The notes under the pieces: generated by a model | Seen by the model: only the letters and a program-made list of their open reading frames with translations | What the model was told of the DNA's origin: nothing | The model's database searches: none | Part shown: piece after piece, positions 37,641 through 48,233 of the stretch | Layout of the letters: the number at the start of each line of letters is the position of its first letter | How positions within the stretch are numbered: the stretch's first letter is position 1 | Source: Leptospira congkakensis | Lineage (GTDB): Bacteria > Spirochaetota > Leptospiria > Leptospirales > Leptospiraceae | Length of the DNA stretch: 64,000 bases | Assembly: GCF_004770265.1 (NCBI RefSeq) | Contig: NZ_RQGQ01000016.1 | Span: 372,001-436,000 of the forward strand | Direction of reading: 5' to 3' | Translations under genes and position numbers: made by a program

Positions 37641-38791
37641 AAGGCCCATCCTCAGAATTTGACCGTTTATTAGAAGAAAGTTTTAAAAAAAGACAATCCA
37701 TTGAACCTGGCTCACGTCATGAAGCTAAAGTAACAGCTGTTAAGAATGATTATGTATTCATTCGTACTTCAGAAAATAAAATCTTAGGAAATATTTCTAC
37801 CGAAGAATGGAGAGAAGAAGTTTTGCCGAAGGTTTCCGACTCTCTTGTTGTATATTTTCTGAAAGAAAACTCTGGTGATTTTTATTTTACCACCTGTCTT
37901 TCTGGAGATAACCTAACAGAAGAACATATGGAGATGGCATCCCAATACGAAATCCCAGTGCTTGGCCAAATGTTAGTAGAGGCAAATGGTGGATGGGATG
38001 TCAAACTAGGAAGCCATTCTGCTTTTGTTCCCTTTAGCCAATTAGATGGTTCTTTAAAAGGAACTAACATCGCCGGCAAACGTATTAAATTTGTGATTTC
38101 AGAAATTGGGAAAAAACAAAACAAAATCGTTTTGTCCCAGAAAAAAATTGCTGATAAAGAAAGAGAAACCAAAAAGCAACTGTTACGTGATGAATTGAAA
38201 GCTGGGATGTTTGTTTCCTGCACAGTCAAAAGCATTCATAAATTTGGACTCATTGTGGATATGGACGGGTTTGATGCTTTGGTTCCTCAATCGGAAGCAA
38301 CTTACAAAAAAAATGCCGATCTCACAACTGAATTCCGCGTAGGGGAAACACTTCGTGCCAAAATCCTAACACTGGACTGGGTTACGAATAAAATCTCTCT
38401 CAGTGTAAAAGATTTTTTAAGTGATCCTTGGTCTGGAAAACTTCCCTTCAAAGAATCTGATATTGTATCCGGAACTTTAGAGTCAATCAAACCATTTGGA
38501 CTTTTTGTTCGGTTAGGTGATGATTTTACTGGTCTTGTTCCCAACAAAGAATCTGGAGTTCCCTCGCGCACTCCACTCAATACCGTATTCAATCCCGGCC
38601 AAAAGTTAGAAGTTTTTGTGATGGAAATCAATCCAGAAAAAAGACAAATTGCTTTGTCGATTTCCAAAGCCAGTGAAGCCAAAGATCGGATGGAATACCA
38701 AGAGTATATGTCCAAAGAAGAGACACCGGGGGCAGTCTCTAGTTTTGGATTGGCTCTGCAAAAATCTTTGGAAAAAAAGAACAAAAAGTAA
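37637..38791 (+). CDS. S1-domain RNA-binding protein
   Basis: This 384-residue protein has about four S1 (OB-fold) domains, the clearest being VSCTVKSIHKFGLIVDMDGF plus DALVPQSEA, and VSGTLESIKPFGLFVRLGDD plus GLVPNKES. It is shorter than ribosomal protein S1 (about 550 residues or more in most bacteria) and could be a second S1-like protein or a translation or RNA-decay factor. The first gene of the pair overlaps it in ATGA. Confidence 0.88.
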   Translation: MKGPSSEFDRLLEESFKKRQSIEPGSRHEAKVTAVKNDYVFIRTSENKILGNISTEEWREEVLPKVSDSLVVYFLKENSGDFYFTTCLSGDNLTEEHMEMASQYEIPVLGQMLVEANGGWDVKLGSHSAFVPFSQLDGSLKGTNIAGKRIKFVISEIGKKQNKIVLSQKKIADKERETKKQLLRDELKAGMFVSCTVKSIHKFGLIVDMDGFDALVPQSEATYKKNADLTTEFRVGETLRAKILTLDWVTNKISLSVKDFLSDPWSGKLPFKESDIVSGTLESIKPFGLFVRLGDDFTGLVPNKESGVPSRTPLNTVFNPGQKLEVFVMEINPEKRQIALSISKASEAKDRMEYQEYMSKEETPGAVSSFGLALQKSLEKKNKK

Positions 38792-38799
38792 TTCACGAT

Positions 38800-39273
38800 T
38801 TGGAGATCGCACTTTATCGTCCTGAAATCCCACCTAACACAGGGAATATCGCCAGACTCTGTGTAAATGTGGGAGTCCCTCTCTCCATTGTGGGGGAGCC
38901 GTCTTTTGACCTTTCGGAAAAAGCCGTAAGGCGGGCCGGCCTGGATTATTGGAAGGATTTGGATCTTCGTCGATTTGCAGATTATGAAGAGTTTCGATCC
39001 AAAAAAGAGGCAGAAGGGAGCCGTATTTTCCTCGTTTCTAAATTTGGTACCAAACTGTACTGGGATGTGGACTTCCAGAAGACGGATGTCTTTTTATTCG
39101 GGAGGGAAACCTCAGGGCTCCCCGAAGAAATCCATAAGTCCTGTCCCCCAGAACAGATTATTTCCTTACCTATGGCAGAGGTAAGTCGTTCCATCAATCT
39201 TTCCAATGCAGTTGCCATTGTACTTTATGAAGCACTGCGCCAAGAAAAAACGCGGACTAATCCCAAAGGATAA
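38800..39273 (+). CDS. trmL: tRNA (cytidine/uridine-34 2'-O) methyltransferase
   Basis: This 157-residue SPOUT-fold enzyme methylates the wobble ribose of tRNA-Leu isoacceptors in the model organism. The family segments are LYRPEIPPNTGNIARLCVN, VFLFGRETSGLPEEI, and the knot region LPMAEVSRSINLSNAVAIVL. The start is a TTG eight bases after the S1-domain gene. Length is exactly that of TrmL. Confidence 0.93.
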   Translation: MEIALYRPEIPPNTGNIARLCVNVGVPLSIVGEPSFDLSEKAVRRAGLDYWKDLDLRRFADYEEFRSKKEAEGSRIFLVSKFGTKLYWDVDFQKTDVFLFGRETSGLPEEIHKSCPPEQIISLPMAEVSRSINLSNAVAIVLYEALRQEKTRTNPKG

Positions 39274-39314
39274 AACAATTTACAACTCCTCCGTTCCCGT
39301 TGAAATGGGAATAT

Positions 39315-39983
39315 ATGCCGTTCCCTCTCTCCAGAACTGAGTTAGAGAAAGAAGTGAAGACTTTGTTCTCCAATGGCCTCTCGGGGAATGTGAACGATTT
39401 TCACTCTTGGGTGTTTATGGAAACCCAACGAAAATTCAAGGATAATCCCAATACCACTTTAGAAGTCATCACTTCTCTCCTTGAAGATTTAATCAAAGAC
39501 GGAATCATCACCACCAACCCTATCGATCCGAGAGAGTATCTACTTCCTGAAACTTCACCTATCATTCGTAAGATGGGAACAACGGAACAGTTTGTCATTT
39601 TGGGTGCACTTCCTTACAATCCTATGCAATATGTAAGGGCAAGGCTTGATTATTTTTTAAAACGCAATGGGATCCAAGAAGAGTTACGGATGGATCTTTG
39701 TATCGCCACCGTGGAAGCGGTAGAAAATGCAGCGAAGTATGGTGATGGCGGTGGTGTGGAAGTGATTTTTAAAATCGACAAACACAATACCTTTACCATT
39801 GAAATGATCAATACTGTAAAAGACTTTAATCTAGAAGATGATATCCAGAGAGGTAAGTTTTCTTCCACAGCAACACTCATGCGTGGTATGATGGTCATGC
39901 AAAAACTTTTTGATTCCGTTGATTTAGAAATCAGCGACAATCGAAAACAAGCTATACTGAAAGCAACTCGTAAACTAACATAG
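39315..39983 (+). CDS. RsbW-like anti-sigma/serine kinase ATPase domain protein
   Basis: This 222-residue protein has a C-terminal GHKL domain of the RsbW/SpoIIAB type: DLCIATVEAVENAAKYGDGG holds the N box, ITIEMINTVKDF-type sequence (here FTIEMINTVKDF) the G1 region, and LMRGMMVMQKLFDSVDL the lid. The N-terminal 100 residues are unassigned. The ATG at 39315 with GGGA upstream is preferred over a TTG 15 bases earlier. No sigma factor, STAS or PP2C partner is encoded next to it; uvrB follows after six bases. Confidence 0.78.
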   Translation: MPFPLSRTELEKEVKTLFSNGLSGNVNDFHSWVFMETQRKFKDNPNTTLEVITSLLEDLIKDGIITTNPIDPREYLLPETSPIIRKMGTTEQFVILGALPYNPMQYVRARLDYFLKRNGIQEELRMDLCIATVEAVENAAKYGDGGGVEVIFKIDKHNTFTIEMINTVKDFNLEDDIQRGKFSSTATLMRGMMVMQKLFDSVDLEISDNRKQAILKATRKLT

Positions 39984-39989
39984 GTTCCT

Positions 39990-41984
39990 ATGGCAAATTT
40001 CAAAATGGTTTCTCCTTTTAAGGCTGCCGGAGACCAGGTCAAAGCAATCGAAAATATTGCTCAGTCCTTTGGTGATGGTAAAAATAAAGTGACTCTTGTC
40101 GGTGTGACTGGATCTGGAAAGACCTTTACCATGGCAGAGGTCATCACTCGGGTCAAAAAACCAACACTGATCCTTTCTCATAACAAAACTCTTGCCGCGC
40201 AGCTCTTTCGCGAATTCAAAGAGTTTTTTCCTGAAAATGCTGTAGAGTATTTTGTTTCTTATTACGATTATTACCAACCAGAAGCATACGTTCCATCTTC
40301 AGATACATTCATTGAAAAGGATATGTCAATGAATGAAGAGATCGACAAACTTAGATTACGTGCTACTTCCAGTTTACTCGAACGTGATGATGTCATTATC
40401 GTAAGTTCTGTCTCTTGTATTTATGGTTTAGGATCACCTGAGGATTATATGAACTCAGTGGTGATGTTAAAAATCGGTGATAAAATCGATAGAGACCAAA
40501 TCATTCGTAAGTTTTTACACATCCAATACGCAAGAAACGATATTGACTTCAGCCGAGGAAATTTTCGTGTTCGTGGTGATACCATTGAAATTATGCCTTC
40601 TTACCAAGAAGAGGGAATTCGGATTGAGTTATTCGGGGACGAAATTGACGGATTATCAAAAATTGATCCACTTACGGGAAAGGTAAAAACCAAACTCGAC
40701 CGAGTGGTTGTATATCCGGCAAAACACTTCATCACCTCTGGTCCAAAAATCAAAGATGCCATCGAAAAAATTAAAGCGGAGATGGCGGAACAAAAGGATA
40801 AATTTCTAAAACAGGGAAAACATTTAGAAGCCGAACGCATTGAATCCAGAACCAACTATGATATGGAAATGCTTGTGGAACTTGGTTATTGTAGTGGAAT
40901 CGAAAACTATTCTCGTCACCTAACAGGAAGGGAAGAAGGGGAAAGGCCGGCTTGTTTACTGGATTATTTTCCCAACTTGGATTTTTTACTCATCATTGAT
41001 GAATCCCATGTAACCTTACCTCAAATTGGAGGGATGTATGCAGGAGATAGGTCTAGAAAATTAACATTAGTTGATTTTGGGTTTCGCCTCCCGAGTGCCC
41101 TCGACAATCGACCTTTGAATTTTGAGGAATTCGAAACTCTTACACCAATGACTTTGTATGTTTCGGCCACTCCGGATCAAAAAGAAATTGATAAAAGCGA
41201 AGCGGTCATAGAACAAATCATTCGTCCGACAGGATTACTTGACCCGGTAGTAGAGGTTCGTCCCACTTCCAACCAAATCGAGGATTTATTAAACGAAATT
41301 CGATTGCGAATTGAAAATAAGGAAAGGATTCTCATCACCACTTTGACAAAGAAGATGTCAGAGGATCTCACTGATTATTACAAAGAAGTGGGTTTAAAAA
41401 TTGCTTACCTTCATTCCGAAATTGATACCATCGAACGAACAGAGATCATCAGAGACCTACGTAAAGGTGTGTATGATTGTATTGTAGGGATTAATTTACT
41501 GAGAGAAGGTTTGGACATTCCAGAGGTTTCGCTTGTTGCCATTTTGGATGCGGACAAAGAAGGGTTCCTCAGGAATTATAAATCACTCATCCAAACCATT
41601 GGACGGGCTGCAAGGAATGTGAATGGAAAGGCAATTTTATATGCCGACCGAATGACTGATTCGATTAAAAAAGCAATCAGTGAAACGGAACGACGCCGTC
41701 TAATCCAGGAAGCACACAACACGGCAATGGGGATCACTCCTCAAAGTATCATTAAAGAAATTCATGATATCCTCCCACGTGAAATGGCAGAAGAGGATAG
41801 TAAGGAAGAGGCTCTCAGGGAAATGGAAAAAGAATTTACCCTGAAGAAATACAAAACCAAAGACAAGTTACGTGATGCATTAAAACGAGAGATGTTACGA
41901 TTTGCATCCGACTTGGATTTTGAAAAGGCCGCTATGTTTCGAGATAAAATGTTAGCGCTCGGCCCAGATAAAATAGAATCATAA
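39990..41984 (+). CDS. uvrB: excinuclease ABC subunit B
   Basis: This 664-residue damage-verification helicase of nucleotide excision repair has Walker [15 protein letters not shown] at residues 38-51, the [12 protein letters not shown] hairpin that inserts into [43 protein letters not shown], the helicase motif [19 protein letters not shown], and a C-terminal UVR domain ([14 protein letters not shown]). Complete and canonical. Confidence 0.98.
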   Translation: MANFKMVSPFKAAGDQVKAIENIAQSFGDGKNKVTLVGVTGSGKTFTMAEVITRVKKPTLILSHNKTLAAQLFREFKEFFPENAVEYFVSYYDYYQPEAYVPSSDTFIEKDMSMNEEIDKLRLRATSSLLERDDVIIVSSVSCIYGLGSPEDYMNSVVMLKIGDKIDRDQIIRKFLHIQYARNDIDFSRGNFRVRGDTIEIMPSYQEEGIRIELFGDEIDGLSKIDPLTGKVKTKLDRVVVYPAKHFITSGPKIKDAIEKIKAEMAEQKDKFLKQGKHLEAERIESRTNYDMEMLVELGYCSGIENYSRHLTGREEGERPACLLDYFPNLDFLLIIDESHVTLPQIGGMYAGDRSRKLTLVDFGFRLPSALDNRPLNFEEFETLTPMTLYVSATPDQKEIDKSEAVIEQIIRPTGLLDPVVEVRPTSNQIEDLLNEIRLRIENKERILITTLTKKMSEDLTDYYKEVGLKIAYLHSEIDTIERTEIIRDLRKGVYDCIVGINLLREGLDIPEVSLVAILDADKEGFLRNYKSLIQTIGRAARNVNGKAILYADRMTDSIKKAISETERRRLIQEAHNTAMGITPQSIIKEIHDILPREMAEEDSKEEALREMEKEFTLKKYKTKDKLRDALKREMLRFASDLDFEKAAMFRDKMLALGPDKIES

Positions 41985-41997
41985 GGTAGGACTTTAA

Positions 41998-44367
41998 TTG
42001 GAAACAAATGAATTTTGGGAAAACTCAACAAAGCTTGCGAGATTGGAAGATTCTCTACCGAAACAAATTTTCCTTCTGCCCATTAAGGTAAGGCCTGTAT
42101 TCCCAGGAATCATCACTCCGTTAATTGTTCCCCCTGGTCGTTTCATCCAATCCATAGAAGAGTCTTCGAAAGGGGCTGGGTTTTTAGGTCTCATTCTCCT
42201 AAAAGAAGATGAATCGGATCTTCCTTCAGAAGATAATATTTTCCAAATTGGAGTGGTTGCTCGTATTTTGAAAAAAATCAATCTGCCTGACGGTGGAATG
42301 AACATTTTAGTAAACACCATCCAAAGATTCAAAATTAATTCGATCCATACTAAAGAACCCGTTCTTATGGCTAACGTAAGTTATCCGGAAGAGGAACTTG
42401 GAACAAGCAAAAACAATATCAAAGCCTTGATGAGAACTTTGCTGATTTTGACCAAAGAACTCGCACAAAATAATCCTTTATTTACTGAGGATATGAAACT
42501 GACGATGATGAATGTAAACGAACCAGCCAAAATGGCTGATTTTGTTTGTTCCATTCTTAATTTAGAAAAAGAAGAATACCAATCTGTCATCGAAGCAATT
42601 CAAATCAACGATCGATTGGAAAAGGTATTACTGTTTCTGAAAAAAGAAATTGAGTTAGTAGTTCTTCAGAAAAAAATCCAAGAACAAATCAACGATAAAA
42701 TTGATAACCAACAGCGCCAATTTTTTTTAAGGGAACAATTAAAAGCCATCCAACAAGAGTTAGGTACTGGTGAAGACAAAACGGAAATCAAATATGAAAA
42801 ACTTTTAGAAAGACTAAAGTCGATTCCCGTTGCCGAAGAAATCATCACAGAAGTGGATAGGGAAATTGATAAGTTTAAAAACTCCGATCCCATCTCCAGC
42901 GATTATAATGTAATTCGTAACTATTTAGATTTGGTAGATGCACTTCCTTGGGAAAAACCAAAGGAAAAGGATGTAAACCTTGTTCATGCCAAAAAAATTC
43001 TCAATCGCGATCATCACAAACTAGAAGATGTGAAAGAAAGGATTTTAGAATTTTTAGCCGTTCATAAACTCAACCCGAAAAGCAAAGGGTCTATTCTTTG
43101 TTTGGTGGGGCCACCGGGTGTCGGTAAAACATCCATTGCGAAATCAGTGGCGGAAGCTCTTGGTCGAAAGTTTTATCGATTTTCTGTGGGCGGTGTGAGA
43201 GATGAGGCAGAAATCAAAGGTCATAGACGAACTTATATCGGAGCTATGCCTGGTAAACTCATCAGTGCTTTAAAGATTACAAAAGAAAGAGATGCTGTCA
43301 TCCTTCTGGATGAAATTGATAAGATGTCCCAAGGTTTCCAAGGAGATCCACAAGCGGCATTGCTTGAAGTTTTGGACCCAGAACAAAATTCCAATTTTAG
43401 AGATCATTATTTGGATTTACCATTTGATTTATCGGATGTTCTCTTCATTGCCACAGCCAATACGTTTGAACCGATCCCTCGTGTGTTACTGGATCGTATG
43501 GAAGTGATCCAACTTTCGGGTTATATCACAGAAGAGAAAGTACAGATTTTCCAAAAGTATCTTTGGAAAAAAATCTTCGAAAAAAATGGATTAAATCCTG
43601 ATTCTTTTTCTATGAAAAAGGAGACGGTAGCACTTCTCATCAATTCCTATTCACGTGAGTCTGGTTTACGCGGTTTGGAGAAAACATTCGATAAATTGGT
43701 ACGTAAAATTGCCTTAAAACAGGTGTTAAAGGAAAAGTATTCCAAAGAAATTCGTGAAAAGGATTTGGTTGAATACTTAGGAACTCCGCCTTTTGTGGAT
43801 GACCGAATGACCCCTAAAGTTCCGGGAACGGCTCTTGGTCTTGCTTGGACAAATGCTGGTGGATCCACACTTCTTATCGAAGCGGTTCTCATCCCTGGGA
43901 AAGGTGGAATTACACTCACTGGGCAGATGGGTAAAATGATGGAAGAATCAGCTAACATTGCTTTATCGTTTGTGAAAAATTATATAAACAATGATGTTTT
44001 GTTTGATAAAAAAGCCATCCACCTACATGTTCCAGATGGTGCTACTCCTAAAGATGGGCCAAGTGCAGGGATCACCATGGCTACTGCCATTCTTTCGCTT
44101 GTCACAGACCAAGTGATTGCTCCTGGTTTCGGAATGACAGGCGAACTTACGTTAACTGGTGAAGTGCTTGCTATTGGCGGACTCAGAGAAAAAATTGTCG
44201 CAGCCAAAAGAGTTGGGATCAAAAAAATTATTTTCCCGAAAGACAATGAAAGGGCATTCCAAGAAATCCCTGACTATGTCAAACGAGGTGTTAGCTTTTA
44301 TCCAGTCACTCGTTTTGAAGAAGTAGAGAAACTTGTTTTTCCAAAATCCAAAGGTAAAAAGAAATGA
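41998..44367 (+). CDS. lon: ATP-dependent protease Lon
   Basis: This 789-residue cytoplasmic AAA+ protease has the N-terminal substrate domain starting [12 protein letters not shown], Walker [10 protein letters not shown] from residue 371, Walker [11 protein letters not shown], and the Ser-Lys dyad Ser689 ([10 protein letters not shown]) and Lys732 ([12 protein letters not shown]), 43 residues apart as in the family. The start is a TTG with AAGGTAGG upstream. It overlaps the next gene by four bases. Confidence 0.97.
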   Translation: METNEFWENSTKLARLEDSLPKQIFLLPIKVRPVFPGIITPLIVPPGRFIQSIEESSKGAGFLGLILLKEDESDLPSEDNIFQIGVVARILKKINLPDGGMNILVNTIQRFKINSIHTKEPVLMANVSYPEEELGTSKNNIKALMRTLLILTKELAQNNPLFTEDMKLTMMNVNEPAKMADFVCSILNLEKEEYQSVIEAIQINDRLEKVLLFLKKEIELVVLQKKIQEQINDKIDNQQRQFFLREQLKAIQQELGTGEDKTEIKYEKLLERLKSIPVAEEIITEVDREIDKFKNSDPISSDYNVIRNYLDLVDALPWEKPKEKDVNLVHAKKILNRDHHKLEDVKERILEFLAVHKLNPKSKGSILCLVGPPGVGKTSIAKSVAEALGRKFYRFSVGGVRDEAEIKGHRRTYIGAMPGKLISALKITKERDAVILLDEIDKMSQGFQGDPQAALLEVLDPEQNSNFRDHYLDLPFDLSDVLFIATANTFEPIPRVLLDRMEVIQLSGYITEEKVQIFQKYLWKKIFEKNGLNPDSFSMKKETVALLINSYSRESGLRGLEKTFDKLVRKIALKQVLKEKYSKEIREKDLVEYLGTPPFVDDRMTPKVPGTALGLAWTNAGGSTLLIEAVLIPGKGGITLTGQMGKMMEESANIALSFVKNYINNDVLFDKKAIHLHVPDGATPKDGPSAGITMATAILSLVTDQVIAPGFGMTGELTLTGEVLAIGGLREKIVAAKRVGIKKIIFPKDNERAFQEIPDYVKRGVSFYPVTRFEEVEKLVFPKSKGKKK

Positions 44368-46850
44368 ACAACCAAACCAATTCTTTTATTCTCATCCTAG
44401 AAGTATTGTACGACCACCTAACGGCATTACTTCGTTTCTTCTGGGAAAGACGAGTCAAGTTTTTGACTCTTGGATTTGTATTAGGTATCTTTTTATCTTT
44501 TTTCTTTTTGGGTGGAGCTTACGTGGTTTGGTCGGGGGAAGAGGCCCGAGTTCATAAATCATTAGAAAAATATAGATCAGAAGTTTCTAATTTTTATGAT
44601 AGTTTCCAACCAAAGTCTGTCAAAATCCTGGATCGTAGTGGAAAAGTTATGGGAGAGTTTTATCGCAGAAACTTTCGTCCCATTCGCACAGACAATTTAG
44701 CAAAACATAATGTGATTGTTTGGGCTGTGTTATCCTCGGAAGATAGAGAATTTTTCTCACACTCCGGTTTGAATTATACGGCCATTGGTCGTGCTGTTGT
44801 GACTAATTTGATCCAATTTCGTTTGTCTCAAGGTGGATCCACAATCTCACAACAGTTGGCAAAACTTACGTTAAACTTAGGAAAACGAAATTTATTTAAT
44901 AAGTTAACAGAACTCTATTGTACTTTTTATATCGAAAGCCAATACTCAAAAGAAGAAATTTTGGCTATGTATTTAAACCAAATTTTCCTCGGTGAAGGGA
45001 ATACCGGAGTGGAAGAGGCGGCAAGGTATTATTTTAGAAAACCAGCGTCTGAACTTAGTCCTGAAGAAGCCGCACTCCTTGTGGGAATCATTCCCGCACC
45101 AAGTGTATACAACCCCGTTCGTAATTTGGGGATCTCACTTTCTAGACAAAAACGTGTGTTATACGATATGGCTAGAAACCCAGAACTTCATCCTTCCCAG
45201 AAAGAAATTCCGCATAAATTTTCTGATTCGATTGAACTCAATTTAAAAAAGTTCAAAGCGATTTATAAAATCAAAGAACATAAAGATGAAGATGGAAATC
45301 CTAAATATTCGAGCGAAATCGGAAAGTACGGCGCGGATAAAGATTTTCGAGTCAACTTAGCGCCTGACTTCAATTCCGAAATTCGAAGGTTTATATTAGA
45401 ACGTTTTTCGAATGAAGACTTGGAAGAACGGGGCTTACTGGTTTATACCACTTTGGACTTAGAAAAACAGAGGCTCGCTGAAGAAGCTTTACGTGTCGGA
45501 GTGGATTCGGTCAGAGCGGATCTGACGAAACAAGAATCTGAATACCAAAACAAAGGTAAGGCAGATTTAGCAGAAGTAACTCGGGCCATCCTACCACAAC
45601 TCAGTGGATCTATGATTTCTCTCGATCCTGAAACTGGCGATGTTGAGGCTATGGTAGGTGGATACAAAATATCGAATGTATTTCGTTTCAATCGAGCAGA
45701 AGATGCAAGGCGCCAACCTGGATCCACAATCAAAGCACTTGTGTATGCACTTGCCTTTGAAAAACGAATCGTAAATCCATCTTCAAAAATCAAAGACGAA
45801 AAGTTAGATATATCAGGTTATTCACCTAAGAACTGGTATAAGGGATATAAAGGGGATATCACTGTAAGACAAGCTCTTGCGCAGTCCGTCAATACAGTCT
45901 CTGTTAAGTTGTTACATGAAATTGGAATTTCTTATTTCATTCAGAAATTAAGCGCCATCCTATCCATCCCAGAGGAAGAAGCAGAAAGTCGGTTCCAAAG
46001 AAATTTATCTTTAGCCCTTGGTTCTGGAGAACTAAGCCCTATGGAACTTTCGACGATTTATGCAACTCTAATGAATGGTGGAAGACGAGTGACTCCCAGA
46101 AAAATTTTGAAAATTACTGATTTAGATGGGAACGAATTTTATAGCACGGTCGCAAACGAAGCCGCCGAACAAATATTAGATCCAGTAGCCTGCGCTATGG
46201 CAATCAATACTTTACAATCTGTTTTGACGGAAGAAGGAACCATGACCCTGAAGAAAAAAGAAGGGGAACCTTTTTTATATGCAGGAAAAACGGGAACAGT
46301 CCAATCACCAAAATTAAAATCCTCAAGATGGAAAGGTTTGAAAGGTGTTCGCGATGTATGGTTTGCGGGTCTCACTCCAAGGAATGTAACGGTTGTTTGG
46401 GTCGGTCATGATGAAGGGGCACCCTTTCCTGGTTCCGGCTCTGGTGTGTCCGGTGGGATTTGGTATCGTTACACCCAAAATGTAAAAACAAAACTCGGGA
46501 TGGGGAATCAGTTGATTTCTAATTTTGTGGGAGATTTTGTTAAGGTTGATGTTTGTGCTGATGATGGAACCATTTTGGAAACAACTTCAGATTATATTTG
46601 TAAGGTGCCATTATACGCGCAGTATTATTATATTGGGGATCTACCTCCGAAACGTGCCGGATTTGTAAAACCAGAACCTCCTGTCCAAAATACAAATCTC
46701 AAACCAGAGGCATTGGGTGACGATGATTCTGAAATATCCACTTATGATTCACAAGGAAGTCGGATCCAACCAACGGCAGTGGACTCGGTGGAATTAGAAC
46801 CACCTCTTATAGAAAATCGGCGAGCGCGTTATAACGAAGAAACTCCTTAG
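44364..46850 (+). CDS. class A penicillin-binding protein
   Basis: This 828-residue bifunctional peptidoglycan synthase has an inner-membrane anchor at about residues 33-58. The glycosyltransferase 51 domain has the catalytic Glu126 in [12 protein letters not shown] and [11 protein letters not shown]. The transpeptidase has the nucleophile Ser454 in PGSTIK, SVN at 508-510, and KTG at 642-644. It is the PBP1A/1B class; the C-terminal tail is acidic and Pro-rich. The ATG overlaps the lon stop, and the 3' end overlaps the convergent lipoprotein gene by 44 bases. Confidence 0.95.
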   Translation: MNNQTNSFILILEVLYDHLTALLRFFWERRVKFLTLGFVLGIFLSFFFLGGAYVVWSGEEARVHKSLEKYRSEVSNFYDSFQPKSVKILDRSGKVMGEFYRRNFRPIRTDNLAKHNVIVWAVLSSEDREFFSHSGLNYTAIGRAVVTNLIQFRLSQGGSTISQQLAKLTLNLGKRNLFNKLTELYCTFYIESQYSKEEILAMYLNQIFLGEGNTGVEEAARYYFRKPASELSPEEAALLVGIIPAPSVYNPVRNLGISLSRQKRVLYDMARNPELHPSQKEIPHKFSDSIELNLKKFKAIYKIKEHKDEDGNPKYSSEIGKYGADKDFRVNLAPDFNSEIRRFILERFSNEDLEERGLLVYTTLDLEKQRLAEEALRVGVDSVRADLTKQESEYQNKGKADLAEVTRAILPQLSGSMISLDPETGDVEAMVGGYKISNVFRFNRAEDARRQPGSTIKALVYALAFEKRIVNPSSKIKDEKLDISGYSPKNWYKGYKGDITVRQALAQSVNTVSVKLLHEIGISYFIQKLSAILSIPEEEAESRFQRNLSLALGSGELSPMELSTIYATLMNGGRRVTPRKILKITDLDGNEFYSTVANEAAEQILDPVACAMAINTLQSVLTEEGTMTLKKKEGEPFLYAGKTGTVQSPKLKSSRWKGLKGVRDVWFAGLTPRNVTVVWVGHDEGAPFPGSGSGVSGGIWYRYTQNVKTKLGMGNQLISNFVGDFVKVDVCADDGTILETTSDYICKVPLYAQYYYIGDLPPKRAGFVKPEPPVQNTNLKPEALGDDDSEISTYDSQGSRIQPTAVDSVELEPPLIENRRARYNEETP

Positions 46851-48231
46851 AAACTAAATAGTTTTCTTGGATGGACCAAAGAAAAATCCAGGGTTTATCT
46901 TCTCTGATCCTTTCAATGACTTCGATAACATCTTGGTCGGTTTTGAAAGGTTTGTCTAAAATTTGACCAACCTCTTTGTTTTGATAGAAAGACCTGTTCC
47001 CGCCATTCCCTAGTTTTTCTGGATGGAAAAGTGGGTCTAAAAAATTCCAAACAGAATCAAAATCGGAATACCAAGTGAGTAAGGTCAAATCTCCTTTCCC
47101 TTCACCATTTTCTTTATAGAGGGGGGCTTTTTCCATTGGTCTTAATTTGATTGTGAGTCCAATTTCTTCTAATGCTTGTTTGATGGCGCGTCCTTTGGCT
47201 TGGTTTTCATCATCACCTCGCATTCTAAATTCCAAACTTGTTGCTTTGATTTTGGGATAACAAACAGATTTTTCTAATTCTTTTTTCGCCAGGTCTTTAT
47301 CATACAATTCGCCTTTTGTGATAAACTTAGATTTGATTTTTTCCAAATAATTGATAGGAATGGGGCCATAACTTAGGTCTGCATGATTTTCCAGTAATTT
47401 TTGGATGATTAAATTACGAGGGATGGATAAATTTAATGCGGCTCGGAAATGTTTATCAAAACAAGGATTGTTTTGATTGATGGTTACATATTGTACGGAT
47501 CTTCCTTTTTTAGTCAGAGTGGATTCTGAATTGGCTTCTGGTAAGGAAAGTAGGAAGTCCGTGAGTTTAAAAGCATCCAACTGACCTTTGCGGTATAAAA
47601 ATAAAGAAGTGGAGGATTGTGGTAAAATGAGAAAACGAATTTTTTTAGGAAAGTTGGGATCAGTTTCTCCTTGGAATTCTAAGTCCAAAAATTCATTTTT
47701 TTTCCAAGTGATGAGTTTGTATTTTCCATAAGTTTTTAAAATTTGTTTTTCCCATTCTTCTTTCCCGATGATGGATGCAAAAGGTAAACTAAGTTTCTCT
47801 TTCCATTCCGTTTCGTTTGTTCCTTGTTTGAATTCTAATTCCAATAACCCTTTCGCTAAAACATGGACTTGCAGTAAAAATTGATAATCTCCCTTTCGAG
47901 GGTATGTTTCCGAAACCAAACGAGACAAACTATATGCAATATCTTGAAGCGGCGGGGCTGAAGAATTCAATTGGAACTGCCAAACTTCTTTTGTTGGATC
48001 TGACTTTTTTTGGAAGGAATCAATCCAAGGAGACTGGAACCCAGAAGGAGTGCGGATCAATAGCCCTTGGTGGATGAATTTCGTTAATTTTTGACCCGAC
48101 AAATCGGTTATGAAAAGGGGATCTAGATGTGCTGTGTCAGAGGGGAGTGCGATTTTTAGATCAAAATGCTGAGATTCTTCCCGACAAAAAGTGAGGGACA
48201 AGAGAAAGAAAACGAGGGATAAGGTTCTCAT
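46807..48231 (-). CDS. extracellular solute-binding lipoprotein, family 5
   Basis: This protein of about 474 residues has a signal peptide MRTLSLVFFLLSLTFC, with the Cys at 16 probably lipidated, then AHLDPLFITDLSGQKLTKF as in peptide/oligopeptide-binding proteins (SBP_bac_5) and the HFRAALNLSIPRNLII segment typical of that family. No permease or ATPase for it is adjacent, so it may serve a distant ABC importer. The start is two bases from the GTG of the divergent exporter; a longer start at 48270 is possible and would overlap it. Confidence 0.85.
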   Translation of the reverse strand: MRTLSLVFFLLSLTFCREESQHFDLKIALPSDTAHLDPLFITDLSGQKLTKFIHQGLLIRTPSGFQSPWIDSFQKKSDPTKEVWQFQLNSSAPPLQDIAYSLSRLVSETYPRKGDYQFLLQVHVLAKGLLELEFKQGTNETEWKEKLSLPFASIIGKEEWEKQILKTYGKYKLITWKKNEFLDLEFQGETDPNFPKKIRFLILPQSSTSLFLYRKGQLDAFKLTDFLLSLPEANSESTLTKKGRSVQYVTINQNNPCFDKHFRAALNLSIPRNLIIQKLLENHADLSYGPIPINYLEKIKSKFITKGELYDKDLAKKELEKSVCYPKIKATSLEFRMRGDDENQAKGRAIKQALEEIGLTIKLRPMEKAPLYKENGEGKGDLTLLTWYSDFDSVWNFLDPLFHPEKLGNGGNRSFYQNKEVGQILDKPFKTDQDVIEVIERIREDKPWIFLWSIQENYLVSKEFLRYNALADFL

Positions 48232-48233
48232 AC

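Noticed and set aside
37637..38791. Main ribosomal protein S1 (rpsA)
   Set aside because: It has only about four S1 domains and 384 residues, so I kept the general call.
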